Assembly: GCA_041906305.1 (NCBI GenBank)
Contig: JAYRJL010000006.1
Span: 269,522 to 333,521 of the forward strand
Length of the DNA: 64,000 bases
Direction of reading: 5' to 3'
Source of the DNA: SHVZ01 sp041906305
GTDB lineage: Bacteria > Pseudomonadota > Alphaproteobacteria > SHVZ01
A model generated the notes under the pieces. It did not search any database, was not told the origin of the DNA, and was given only the letters and a program-made list of their open reading frames with translations. The translations under genes were made by a program, and so were the position numbers. Within the stretch, counting starts at the first letter, position 1, and each line of letters begins with the position of its first letter. Below, piece after piece: positions 24,470 through 33,997 of this stretch.

Positions 24470-24803
24470 GGCTCTTCTGCCGACATCAACCGAATTTGGT
24501 TTAATTTTAAGTAGAAGTCGACCACCGAACGGCTTGCCTGTCAACGGATCAAATCCGTTTAGTTAACGGCTATCAATTGAAAACATTGATGGTTTCTGCA
24601 TCATTGTCGCCCGCAGGTCACAACACCTTTGGGTTGATGCACAAGTCCGCTCGTCGGGTGGCCGGTGGCCAGGGGGATGCGTTAAAACCATTTTATACCC
24701 GGCGCTGATAGCCGCTAAACGTATCCGAAGTAGCAAGACCAACGCGGCATTCGCCTGCCAAGTTCCTTGCCTTGCCGGAGGCGCGCTCGCTAACTCTCAC
24801 GCC
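24470..24803 (+). promoter_or_regulatory. AT-richer 334-nt divergent intergenic region
   Basis: This is the least G+C-rich gap among the core genes. It holds a 7-bp palindrome (arms 24543-24549 and 24553-24559, AACGGAT/ATCCGTT), a minus-strand TTGACA at 24538-24543 without a convincing partner -10, and a TCAAT/ATTGA dyad near 24573-24589. Promoters for the signalling operon (minus) and the flavoprotein gene (plus) must lie here. No RNA gene is evident. Confidence 0.35.
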
Positions 24804-26099
24804 ATGACAACCGACTACATCGATAGCTACTACGCCCGCACGCGCGCCGACGATGTGCGGCGGCTCACACTGGATGGGACCGTCGACGCCGAGACCTGCG
24901 TGATCGGCGGCGGCCTCGCCGGCCTTGCGACCGCGCTGGGCCTTGCCGAGCGCAACCGCAGCGTCGTGCTGATCGAGGCCCGGCGCGTCGGCTGGGGCGC
25001 CTCGGGACGGAACGGCGGCTTCGTTTCGCCGGGGTATTCGCTGGGTCTCGACAAGATCGAGCGAAAGCTCGGACGCGAGACGGCGGAAACCCTCTATCGC
25101 CTGAGCCTCGACGCCCATGCCCGTGTTCGCGACCGCGCCGACGAGGCGGGCGTCCGGCGCGAGGCGGGACTGCTCAAGTGCAATCTCGCGGAGCACGGCG
25201 AAGGCCTGGCGCCCTACGTCGAGCGCATGAACCGGACCTACGGCATGAAGCTCGAGCACTGGCCAGCGGCGCGGATGGCCGACGCGCTCGCGACCGACCG
25301 CTATGCCGACGGTGCCTACAATCCCGAGGCCTTCCGCGTGCAGCCGCTCGACATGTCGCGCGGCTTCGCGCGCCTCGCCGAGGACAAGGGCGTGCGCATC
25401 TTCGAAGGCACGCCGGCAACCGGCCTCGTGCGCGAGATGGGCGACCGCGTCGTGACCACGCCGGCCGGGCGGGTGCGCTGCCGCCACGTGGTGCTGGCCT
25501 GCGGCGGCTATATCGGCGGGCTCAACCTGCGCGTCTCGGCGGCGACGATCCCCGTCGCGACGTATGTCGCGGTCACCGAGCCGCTCGGCGAGCGCCTCAG
25601 GCAGACGATCCGGGTCTCGACCGGCGTCTCCGATGTGCGCCTCGCCAACGACTACTACCGGCCGCTGCCGGACGGCCGCATCCTCTGGGGCGGACGCATC
25701 TCGGTCTTCCACCCGGATCCCGAGCGGCTGAAGGAGATCATCCGCGCCGACATGCTGAAGGTCTATCCGCAGCTCGCCGATGTCCGCATGGAGGTCGCCT
25801 GGGGCGGCTGGATGGGCTATGCGCGCCACAAGATGCCCTGCCTCGGTCAGCTCGACGACGGGCTCTGGCACAATACATGTTTCGGCGGACACGGCCTCGT
25901 CGCGACCACGGTCGGCGGCGAGATGACGGCGAGCGCGATCGCCGAAGGCGACGACCGCTGGCGGATGATCGAGCCCTTCGGCCTCGCCTTCGCCGGCGGC
26001 CCGATCGGCAAGATCCCGGCGCAGGCCGTCTACTGGACGCTCGCCGCCGGCGACTGGATGCGGCGCCGGCGCTACCTGGCCGAACGCGCCGCTGCCTGA
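24804..26099 (+). CDS. FAD-dependent oxidoreductase, gamma-glutamylputrescine oxidase (PuuB/OrdL)-like
   Basis: DAO-family flavoprotein of 431 residues. The dinucleotide motif is VIGGGLAGLATALGLAE, followed by E of LIEARRVGWGASGRNGGFVSPG, a hallmark of the PuuB/OrdL subgroup. The C-terminal FAD segment is FGGHGLVATTVGGEM. The subgroup oxidises secondary amines of polyamine conjugates or amino acids with O2. The gene is alone on its strand. Its last 28 bp overlap the end of convergent pspF. Confidence 0.88.
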   Translation: MTTDYIDSYYARTRADDVRRLTLDGTVDAETCVIGGGLAGLATALGLAERNRSVVLIEARRVGWGASGRNGGFVSPGYSLGLDKIERKLGRETAETLYRLSLDAHARVRDRADEAGVRREAGLLKCNLAEHGEGLAPYVERMNRTYGMKLEHWPAARMADALATDRYADGAYNPEAFRVQPLDMSRGFARLAEDKGVRIFEGTPATGLVREMGDRVVTTPAGRVRCRHVVLACGGYIGGLNLRVSAATIPVATYVAVTEPLGERLRQTIRVSTGVSDVRLANDYYRPLPDGRILWGGRISVFHPDPERLKEIIRADMLKVYPQLADVRMEVAWGGWMGYARHKMPCLGQLDDGLWHNTCFGGHGLVATTVGGEMTASAIAEGDDRWRMIEPFGLAFAGGPIGKIPAQAVYWTLAAGDWMRRRRYLAERAAA

Positions 26100-27091
26100 C
26101 CCAGGCCGTGCTTCGAAAGAAGCCGGCGAAACCTGTGATACCCGAGGCCGAGCGCGCGCGCCGCGGCGGCGCCGTTGCCGTCGGCCGCCGACAGCGCTTC
26201 CGAGATCAAGCGCCGTTCGTAGCCGGACACCTTGTCCTTCAGGTGCGGCGACGGCCGCTCGATCGCCGGCGACGGGACGACTGACCCACGCACCAGGCGG
26301 TGCGGGCTCTCGAACGGATCGAGCGCGACCTCCGCTACCGGCTCGTCCGCATTGGCGCGCGCGACCGCGCGCTCCACCGTGTTCTTGAGCTCGCGCACGT
26401 TGCCCGGCCAGGCATGCGCGAGCAGCGCCGCTTCGGCTTCCGGCGTGAAGCCGGCGAAGAGGTCGCGGCCGAGCTCGCGCGCCATCGCGACGGCGAAGTG
26501 CTGCGCCAGCACCGGGATGTCCTCGCGCCGCGCGCGCAGCGGCGGCAGCGTGATGACTTCGAATGCGAGGCGGTCGAGGAGGTCGGCGCGAAAGCGGCCG
26601 GCATCGACTTCGGCCGGAAGATCGACGTTGGTGGCCCCGACCACGCGCACATCGACACGGAGCGTGCGCCCGCCGCCGACACGCTCGAGCTCGCCGTATT
26701 CGACGACGCGCAGGATCTTCTCCTGCACGCGGCTGGACGCGGTCGCGATCTCGTCCAGCAACAGCGTGCCGCCGTCGGCGCGCTCGAAGCGGCCGATGCG
26801 GCGGTCGCGGGCGCCGGTGAAGGCGCCGGCCTCGTGGCCGAACAGCTCCGAGTCGAGCAGATCCTCCGACAGCGCCGCGCAGTTGACCGCGACGAATGGC
26901 CGGTCCCAGCGCCGCGACAGGTAGTGAAGCCGCGCCGCGATCAGCTCCTTGCCGGTGCCGCGCTCGCCGACGACCAGGCATGGCCGGTCGAGCCTGGCCA
27001 GGCGCGACACCCGCTCCAGCACGTCCATGAAGGCCGGGCTCTCGCCGAGCGGCGTGGGTAGATCGCGAATTTCGCCACTTTGTTGAGTCAT
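26072..27091 (-). CDS. pspF: Phage shock protein operon activator PspF (sigma-54-dependent)
   Basis: Enhancer-binding AAA+ activator of 339 residues without a receiver domain, as in PspF. Features are Walker A GERGTGKE, the sigma-54 contact loop GAFTGA, Walker B TLLLDEIA, and a C-terminal Fis-type HTH (GNGAAAARALGLGYHRFRRL). It is divergent from pspA, with its binding palindromes between them. The ATG at 27089-27091 gives the usual short N-terminus. In this family activity is held off by PspA. The 3' end overlaps the flavoprotein gene. Confidence 0.92.
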   Translation of the reverse strand: MTQQSGEIRDLPTPLGESPAFMDVLERVSRLARLDRPCLVVGERGTGKELIAARLHYLSRRWDRPFVAVNCAALSEDLLDSELFGHEAGAFTGARDRRIGRFERADGGTLLLDEIATASSRVQEKILRVVEYGELERVGGGRTLRVDVRVVGATNVDLPAEVDAGRFRADLLDRLAFEVITLPPLRARREDIPVLAQHFAVAMARELGRDLFAGFTPEAEAALLAHAWPGNVRELKNTVERAVARANADEPVAEVALDPFESPHRLVRGSVVPSPAIERPSPHLKDKVSGYERRLISEALSAADGNGAAAARALGLGYHRFRRLLSKHGLGQAAARSAR

Positions 27092-27117
27092 ATCGCGACA
27101 TATATAGCGATTCTTGG

Positions 27118-27154
27118 CATTCCCATCCAGCGGGAATGGCGGATTTCCGCCATT
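27118..27154 (+). promoter_or_regulatory. PspF enhancer palindromes upstream of pspA
   Basis: There are two inverted repeats. The first has arms 27118-27124 and 27132-27138 (CATTCCC/GGGAATG). The second has arms 27135-27143 and 27146-27154 (AATGGCGGA/TCCGCCATT), a perfect 9-bp dyad with two central bases. They share bases 27135-27138 and lie just upstream of the sigma-54 promoter, where PspF upstream activating sites are expected. Confidence 0.65.
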
Positions 27155-27161
27155 TCCGCCT

Positions 27162-27176
27162 TGGCACACCCGTTGC
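27162..27176 (+). promoter_or_regulatory. Sigma-54 (-24/-12) promoter of pspABC
   Basis: TGGCAC at 27162-27167 and TTGC at 27173-27176 place the invariant GG and GC exactly 12 bp apart, matching the sigma-54 consensus. It lies 55 nt before the pspA ATG and just downstream of the PspF palindromes, so pspA expression should need RpoN and PspF. Confidence 0.85.
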
Positions 27177-27230
27177 GATCAAGGGCGTGCGGCCGCACCG
27201 GTCGCCAGACTTTCGGAGCAGATGAGTCCC

Positions 27231-27896
27231 ATGAGTATCTTTTCGCGCCTGACCGACATCATGAACGCCAACCTGACGGCGCTCCTCGACCGGGCCGAAG
27301 ACCCCGAGAAGATGGCCCGCCTGATGATCCAGGAGATGGAGGACACGCTGGTCGAGGTGCGCTCGGCCGCGGTCAAGGCGATCGCCGACCGGAAGGAGCT
27401 GGAGCGCCGTCTGACCGAGGCCAGGTTCGGCCTTGAGGACTGGGAGCAGAAGGCTGAGCTCGCGGTTGCGAAGGGCAAGGAAGACCTCGCCCGCGGCGCC
27501 CTGCTGGAGAAGCGCCGGTCGGCCGACGTGGTCCGCGGCCTCGAGGCCGAGATGGTTCAGGTCGACGAGGTCCTCGGCCGCTACGAGGACGACATCCGCC
27601 GGCTCCAGTCGAAGCTCGACGAGGCGAAGGCCAAGCGGAAGACGCTGGAGATGCGCGCCACCGCCGCCGGCCACTCGATCAAGGCGCGCAAGGTGCTGCA
27701 CGACGCCCGCGTCGACGAGGCGCTGGCCCGCTACGACCGCATGCACCGCCGCATCGACGAGCTGGAAGGCGAGGCCGACGTGCTCGACAAGGGCCGCACG
27801 CCGACCCTCAAGCAGCAGTTTGTCGACCTCGAAGCCGAGGGCTCGGTCGAGGCGGAGCTCGAAGCGCTCCGCGCGAAGGTGAAATCCGGCTCCTGA
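27231..27896 (+). CDS. pspA: Phage shock protein A
   Basis: Peripheral membrane coiled-coil protein of 221 residues (ESCRT-III/Vipp1/PspA superfamily). It stabilises stressed inner membrane and, in the family, inhibits PspF. The start MSIFSRLTDIMNANLTALLDR aligns with the amphipathic helix of enteric PspA, and RLMIQEMEDTLVEVRS is near-invariant. The ATG at 27231 gives the canonical N-terminus and length; an in-frame ATG at 27222 would add MSP and is close to the GGAG ribosome site. It is first in the pspABC operon. Confidence 0.95.
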   Translation: MSIFSRLTDIMNANLTALLDRAEDPEKMARLMIQEMEDTLVEVRSAAVKAIADRKELERRLTEARFGLEDWEQKAELAVAKGKEDLARGALLEKRRSADVVRGLEAEMVQVDEVLGRYEDDIRRLQSKLDEAKAKRKTLEMRATAAGHSIKARKVLHDARVDEALARYDRMHRRIDELEGEADVLDKGRTPTLKQQFVDLEAEGSVEAELEALRAKVKSGS

Positions 27897-27915
27897 TGAG
27901 ATAGGACATGTCCCC

Positions 27916-28149
27916 GTGTTCACGTCCATGCTCTTCGTCGTGCCGGCGATCGTCATTGTCGGCTTCGTCCTGCCGCTCTGGCTGGTGCTCCACTACGTGA
28001 CTTTGTGGCGCCAGCAGAAGCGCGCGGGCGGGATCGACCCGAACGCGCTCGGCGAACTGGAAACCATCTCACGGCGCCTGGAGGACCGCATCGCCACGCT
28101 CGAACGCGTGCTCGATGCCGAGGACCCGGCGTGGAGGGAAAAGGCATGA
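27916..28149 (+). CDS. pspB: Phage shock protein B
   Basis: Small inner-membrane protein of 77 residues. One N-terminal transmembrane helix (VVPAIVIVGFVLPLWLVLHY) is followed by a cytoplasmic helical domain ending RIATLERVLDAEDPAWRE, the PspB signature. Start GTG at 27916 has AGGA 9 nt upstream; an ATG 12 nt later lacks one. With PspC it relieves PspA inhibition of PspF. ATGA overlap with pspC. Confidence 0.93.
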   Translation: MFTSMLFVVPAIVIVGFVLPLWLVLHYVTLWRQQKRAGGIDPNALGELETISRRLEDRIATLERVLDAEDPAWREKA

Positions 28150-28631
28150 GCAGGTGGAAGCGCGAATGGAAGCGCGAGCGTCGTCGGCGCGAGCGCGAGG
28201 CCGAGGAAGGCTATCGCCCGGAGTCCGAGCTTCGTGACGGCGAAGGCTGCGGGCGTTCCTACCGCCGGCGCGAACGCGGTCCCTTCCGGCGGTATCCCGA
28301 GCGCGGCATCGCCTTCGGCGTCATCGCCGGCCTGGCGCGCTGGCTCGGATGGAGCACCTGGGCCATCCGCGGCCCCTCGATCGCGCTGCTGGTGATGAAC
28401 CCGCCGCTGTTCTTCGCGATCTACGGCACGCTGTGGCTGATCATGGAGCGCGAGACTGTGTTCGGCTGGGTCCAGCAGAAGGTGCCGAGCCTTCCCGACG
28501 CGGTGCCGGCCTCGCGGGTCGAGGACGTGCGCGCCAGGATCCGGATGCTCGAGGAGCGGGCGGCCCGCCTGGAAGCCCGCGTCACCTCCGACGCCTTCGC
28601 GCTCCGCCGCCGTTTCCGGACGCTCGACTGA
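28146..28631 (+). CDS. pspC: Phage shock protein C
   Basis: Protein of 161 residues. A highly charged Arg/Glu-rich N-terminal segment (about 1-50) precedes the PspC domain, whose core is GIAFGVIAGLARWLGWSTWAIR and a transmembrane stretch MNPPLFFAIYGTLWLIM. A C-terminal coiled-coil (VEDVRARIRMLEERAARLEARV) follows. It is a partner of PspB in sensing membrane stress. The basic N-terminal extension is longer than in E. coli. The gene ends 6 nt before the convergent low-complexity gene. Confidence 0.9.
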   Translation: MSRWKREWKRERRRREREAEEGYRPESELRDGEGCGRSYRRRERGPFRRYPERGIAFGVIAGLARWLGWSTWAIRGPSIALLVMNPPLFFAIYGTLWLIMERETVFGWVQQKVPSLPDAVPASRVEDVRARIRMLEERAARLEARVTSDAFALRRRFRTLD

Positions 28632-28637
28632 TCCGGC

Positions 28638-30044
28638 CTAGGCCGCGATCTCGACCAGCGTACCCGGCTGCGAGGAGGTTTCATTCGACCGGATCGGCGG
28701 CGCCAGCGAGGGGAGGCCCGCCGTAACCGGCTCGGGCGGCGCGATGGTGATCTCCGGACGAGGGCGCGGCGCGGGAGTCTCGTCGCGCGCCTGACGGATC
28801 TGGCGGTCTTCGCCATCGCCGTTGTCGCGGCGGACCGGGCCCCGCTCGTTGCGCGCGAGGCCGCCGGTGTCGCGCGGCTCGGGCCGCTCGACGATCGCGG
28901 CCGGGTTCGGCACCGCCGGCGGCGGCGACGCCAGCTCTTCCAGCGGCGCCACCAGATTGGAGGCGTTGGAATAGGCAGTGACCTGGCGGCGGATCTCGGC
29001 ACGCGCCTCGGTCGGCGTCGGCGGCTGCTCGACCACGCTGCGGTTGCTGACGGTGACGGTGCTACCGGGGACCGTCGTGGTCACGGTCGAGACGCTGCCG
29101 GGAATGACTTCCGTCTCTTCGCGGGTCTGTTCCTCGGTCGTCGTCGGCCGCACGCGGTCGACGGCGCCCTGGAGCGCCTGGATCACTTCCGGCCCGGCCT
29201 TCACCAGCAGGCTCTCGAGCCGCCGGTTGACGTCGTTGCCGGTGGCCGCCAGCACCTTGCCGAAGGTGCTGACGATGCGCGCGCTGTTGTCCGTGACGAT
29301 CTCGTCGAGGGCGCTGACGCCGCGATCGCCGCCACGATCGAACAGGCGATCGATGGTACGCACGAACGACTCGCCGAGGCTGGCGAGCGTACGCTCGACC
29401 CGCCGGTCGGTCCGCCGTCCGCTGCTGTCGACGATACGGTCGAGCGAGTCCAGGAGCTGGTCGCCGCGCCGCTCGACGGAGCCGGCGAGGCGGTCGACGT
29501 AGCGGTCGGAGCCGCGGCCGTCGCCGCGGTCCTCGATGGGGCCGGCACGATCGGCGGCGCGCTCGAGCAGGGCGCGCAACTCCTGCACGCCCGAACTCTC
29601 CTGGCCCGGCACCGTGACCGTCTCAGTGACCGTGCGGGTCACCGTCGTCGCCGGTGTCTGGACCGTCGAGGTCGTGGTGGTGTCGGGCGTCGTGACCGTG
29701 GTTTCTCGGACGACCGAGTTCAGCGCGCGGCGGAGCTCGCGCTGCGGGGCTTCGGCGATCTGCGTCTCGATCGAGTCGTCGCGGACGGCGAATTGCTGCG
29801 AGGACTGCTGGAGGGCTTGCAGCGTGCTCGCCGCCAGCGGCGACGGCGGCACCTGGATCAAAGCCGACCGGCCGTTGCCGGACGACTGCGCATTGGAGAG
29901 GACGCCGGCGAGTAGAGTCGCCTCCGGACGGGCCTTGGCCTCGTCGGACAGCGGGCGCGAAAGCGCGACCGAAGCGACCGACGATCGTCCGGAAATGCCC
30001 CCGATGAGCGCGGCTGCGCTCAGTCCTGCGACACTAACCCCCAT
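28638..30044 (-). CDS. Uncharacterised low-complexity protein with Thr/Val-rich and Asp/Arg-rich segments
   Basis: Protein of 468 residues. A hydrophobic glycine/alanine-rich N-terminus (VAGLSAAALIGGISG) precedes a first Thr/Val-rich block (about 115-148, runs such as TTTTSTVQTPATTVTRTVT). A long helical stretch with DR/ER pairs (about 165-265) comes next, then a second TVTTTVPGSTVTVSN block near 325 and a Pro-rich C-terminus. No family is recognised. The strict codon structure and the distance of 32 nt after the aminotransferase gene on the same strand support a real gene. It may be a cell-envelope or linker-type protein; function unknown. Confidence 0.65.
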   Translation of the reverse strand: MGVSVAGLSAAALIGGISGRSSVASVALSRPLSDEAKARPEATLLAGVLSNAQSSGNGRSALIQVPPSPLAASTLQALQQSSQQFAVRDDSIETQIAEAPQRELRRALNSVVRETTVTTPDTTTTSTVQTPATTVTRTVTETVTVPGQESSGVQELRALLERAADRAGPIEDRGDGRGSDRYVDRLAGSVERRGDQLLDSLDRIVDSSGRRTDRRVERTLASLGESFVRTIDRLFDRGGDRGVSALDEIVTDNSARIVSTFGKVLAATGNDVNRRLESLLVKAGPEVIQALQGAVDRVRPTTTEEQTREETEVIPGSVSTVTTTVPGSTVTVSNRSVVEQPPTPTEARAEIRRQVTAYSNASNLVAPLEELASPPPAVPNPAAIVERPEPRDTGGLARNERGPVRRDNGDGEDRQIRQARDETPAPRPRPEITIAPPEPVTAGLPSLAPPIRSNETSSQPGTLVEIAA

Positions 30045-30076
30045 GCATTTAGATTACGCCTTATCGGGCATTTAGC

Positions 30077-31222
<1,146 letters not shown>

Positions 31223-31314
31223 GGCTTGGCTCGCGGCTGAGACGGGATGCGTGCGAGCATGACAGCCGGCTCGCCGCTCCCGCAAGCCGGCACTCCCGCC
31301 AATGAAATGAGGTC

Positions 31315-31989
31315 CTAGAACCTCTCGACCGACGGCCGGAGGTCGACCTCGTGCGCCCAGGTCGAGCTGGGCTGGCGGTGGATCTGGAGGTAGGCCTGGG
31401 CGATCGCGTCCGGATCCAGCTTGCCGGCTTCGTCGGCCCCGGCACGGCCGATGGCGCCATCGATGATGACATGCGCCACGTGCAGGCCCTTGGGCCCCAG
31501 CTCGCGCGCCAGGCTCTGGGCGAGGCCGCGGAGCGCGAACTTGCCCATGGCGAAGGTGGCCGACTCGGCGTAGCCCTTCACGCTGGCGCTGGCGCCGGTG
31601 AAGAGCAGGCTTCCTCGCCCCTTCGGCAGCATCAGCCGGATCGCCGCCTGCGCCACGAGGAAGCCGCCGAAGGCGGTGATGTCGATCGCCTGGCGCACCG
31701 CCGCGCGATCGAGCTCGGCAGCGGGACCGCGGACGCGCCGGCTCGCGTTGTAGACGACGAATGACGGCGTGCCGATCTCGCGGCCGACACGATCGAACAG
31801 CGCGTCGACCGAGCCGCCATCGGTCGCGTCGCAGGCGATCGCGACGGCCCCGGTCGTCTTCGCGACCTCGGCGATCTTCCCCGGGTCGCGCGAGGCGACG
31901 ACGGCCTTCATGCCGTCCGCCGCTGCCGCACGCGCCAATGCCGCCCCGAGACCGGGACCCGCGCCGACGATCACCGCCACGTCTGCCAT
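31315..31989 (-). CDS. Short-chain dehydrogenase/reductase with Phe in place of the catalytic Tyr
   Basis: SDR of 224 residues. The nucleotide motif is VGAGPGLGAALA, an incomplete match to TGxxxGxG. NASRR stands at the NAG position and FTGASASVKG is the Ser segment. The usual YxxxK reads FAMGK, so the catalytic Tyr is Phe while Lys is kept. This combination is known for the classical-SDR subgroup c10, whose activity is uncertain. The ATG at 31987-31989 follows GAGG. It lies 25 nt after the GST gene on the same strand. Confidence 0.87.
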   Translation of the reverse strand: MADVAVIVGAGPGLGAALARAAAADGMKAVVASRDPGKIAEVAKTTGAVAIACDATDGGSVDALFDRVGREIGTPSFVVYNASRRVRGPAAELDRAAVRQAIDITAFGGFLVAQAAIRLMLPKGRGSLLFTGASASVKGYAESATFAMGKFALRGLAQSLARELGPKGLHVAHVIIDGAIGRAGADEAGKLDPDAIAQAYLQIHRQPSSTWAHEVDLRPSVERF

Positions 31990-32014
31990 CGCATCCTCCT
32001 CGAGAGGCGAGAGC

Positions 32015-32677
32015 CTACGCCGGGGCCGTCTCCGGCTCCACCGGCAGGCTCCGATGCGAATAGGGATCGATCGAGTAGGGATATACCGGCGGCAGCGGAT
32101 CGGATTCGGCGGCGACGCGGTCGAACCAGGCGCGCAGCGCCGACCGGCAGGCGAGATCGAAGCCACCCTCCCCCGCGCGATGCACATAGGCGAAGACCGC
32201 GATGTCGGCGATCGAGTACCCGCAATCGGCGAGGAAGGCACGGCCCGCGAGATGGCGGTCTAGAAGGTCGAGCACGCGCTCGCCCGCCGCCTTGCGCCCG
32301 GGTGCCTGGGCCGCATTGCGCTCGAGCTTTCCGGTCATCGTCCAGTGCCGGATCGTGGCGATGCTCGGCTGGACGTAGTCCTGCTCGAAGAACAGCCACT
32401 GCATCACCTGGGCGCGCTCGAAGCGGTCGTCGGGCAGATAGCGCGTGCCCTCGGCCAGATAGCAGAGAATCGCGTTGGACTCGGCGATGGTGCGTCCAGG
32501 CCCGATCTCCAGCACCGGCACCGCGCCCGCCGGGTTCATCGCCAGGAACGCCGGCGTGCGCGATTCGCCTCGGAAGATCTCGACCGGGACCGTCTCGCAG
32601 GCGAGGCCGAGATGGCCGAGCAGCATGCGCACTTTGTAGGCATTCTGTGACGGCAGGTAGTCATAGAGCCGCAGCAT
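32015..32677 (-). CDS. Glutathione S-transferase family protein
   Basis: Cytosolic GST of 220 residues. The N-terminal thioredoxin-like domain starts LRLYDYLPSQNAYKVRMLLGHLG; Ser10 or Asn12 near the N-terminus is the candidate glutathione-activating residue. The G-site motifs NPAGAVPVLE and IAESNAILCYL follow, then an all-helical C-terminal domain with SIADIAVFAYVHRA. Substrate not predictable. It is divergent from the MFS pump gene. Confidence 0.9.
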   Translation of the reverse strand: MLRLYDYLPSQNAYKVRMLLGHLGLACETVPVEIFRGESRTPAFLAMNPAGAVPVLEIGPGRTIAESNAILCYLAEGTRYLPDDRFERAQVMQWLFFEQDYVQPSIATIRHWTMTGKLERNAAQAPGRKAAGERVLDLLDRHLAGRAFLADCGYSIADIAVFAYVHRAGEGGFDLACRSALRAWFDRVAAESDPLPPVYPYSIDPYSHRSLPVEPETAPA

Positions 32678-32803
32678 TGGGCACCTCCTTCGGATGTGAC
32701 CCGCTGCATAGCTGTCATGCGCGGCCTGCTGCTATCCGTGGCTTGCGGCCGAACTGGGAAGCTGGTCTTGTGCCGGCCGCCCGCAGCACCCAACTCCCCG
32801 AAA

Positions 32804-33997
32804 ATGCACTCCCCCGCGCCCTACAAGCCCACCCTGCTGCTCGTCCTGATCCTGGGCGCGCTGACCGGCTTCACGCCGATGTCGGTCGACATGTACCTGC
32901 CGAGCTTCCCGGCGCTCGAGCGCTATTTCTCGGCCGAGCCCTCCCAGGTCCAGCTCACGCTCTCGACGTTCTTCCTCGGACTCGCCATCGGCCAGGCGAT
33001 CTACGGGCCGGTCGCCGACCGCTTCGGCCGCAAGCCCCCGATCATCTTCGGCGCCGTCGTCTACATCGTCGCCTCGCTCGGTTGCGCGCTCGCGCCCAGC
33101 ATCCAGGGGCTGATCGCGTTCCGATTCCTGCAGGCACTCGGCGGCTGCGTCGGCATGGTGATCTCGCGCTCGATCGTCCGCGACCTCTTCGACGAGCGTG
33201 GCGCGGCGAAGATGTTCGCCACCCTGATGGCGATCATGGGCGTGGCGCCGATCCTGGCGCCTCTGCTCGGCGGCCAGCTCCTGATCTACATGAGCTGGCA
33301 GGCGATGTTCTGGATCCTCACGGGATTCGGCTGCCTGATCCTCTTAGCCGTGTACTTCGGCCTCAAGGAGACATTGCCCGAGGACAAGCGACGCTCGCTG
33401 CATCCGGGGTCGGTGCTCCGCACCTATGTGCGCATCCTCTCGGACCGCTACTTCATGGGTCACTCGCTCTCGCAGAGCCTGACCTTCGCCGGCATGTTCG
33501 CCTACATCACGGGATCGCCCTTCGTGCTGATCTCCCTCTACGGCGTGCCTGCCGAGTATTACGGCTTCGTCTTCGGCGGCAATGCCGTCGGCTTCATCGG
33601 CGCGGCCCAGGTCAACGTGCGGCTTCTCTCGCGCTACACGCCGGGCATCCTCCTGCTGTTCGGACTCTCGGCCGCGGCGGTCGCAGGCACGTTCGTCTTC
33701 CTCGCCGCGATCACCGGCATCGGCGGCCTCGCCGGGATCCTGGTCCCGCTGTTCTTCTTCCTGACCAGCCTCGGCTTCATCGGTCCCAACTCGACCGCCC
33801 GCGCGCTCCAGCCGATGGGCGCCAACGCCGGCGCCGCCTCGGCGGTTCTGGGCACGATCCAGTTCACGATGGGGGGCCTCTCGGGCGCGATCGTCGCGGC
33901 CCTGCCCAAATCATCGGCGGTGCCGATGGCGGCGATGATCGGCGGCTGCGCGGTGCTGGGACTCGCCATGCACCGCGCATTGGTCGGACGGCGCTAG
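32804..33997 (+). CDS. MFS drug-efflux transporter, Bcr/CflA family
   Basis: Twelve-span inner-membrane antiporter of 397 residues. MSVDMYLPSFPALERYF at the end of TM1 is the Bcr/CflA signature. Motif A GPVADRFGRKP lies between TM2 and TM3, and RFLQALGGCVGMVISRSIVRD is typical of the family. The ATG at 32804 was chosen over a GTG/ATG-rich upstream extension because the family N-terminus begins just before TM1. The stop shares the CTAG tetranucleotide with the stop of the convergent amidase gene. Confidence 0.92.
   Translation: MHSPAPYKPTLLLVLILGALTGFTPMSVDMYLPSFPALERYFSAEPSQVQLTLSTFFLGLAIGQAIYGPVADRFGRKPPIIFGAVVYIVASLGCALAPSIQGLIAFRFLQALGGCVGMVISRSIVRDLFDERGAAKMFATLMAIMGVAPILAPLLGGQLLIYMSWQAMFWILTGFGCLILLAVYFGLKETLPEDKRRSLHPGSVLRTYVRILSDRYFMGHSLSQSLTFAGMFAYITGSPFVLISLYGVPAEYYGFVFGGNAVGFIGAAQVNVRLLSRYTPGILLLFGLSAAAVAGTFVFLAAITGIGGLAGILVPLFFFLTSLGFIGPNSTARALQPMGANAGAASAVLGTIQFTMGGLSGAIVAALPKSSAVPMAAMIGGCAVLGLAMHRALVGRR

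Noticed and set aside
24693..27956. Minus-strand open frame of 1087 codons
   Set aside because: It crosses the PuuB-like, pspF and pspA genes in a non-coding frame and contains no recognisable domain.
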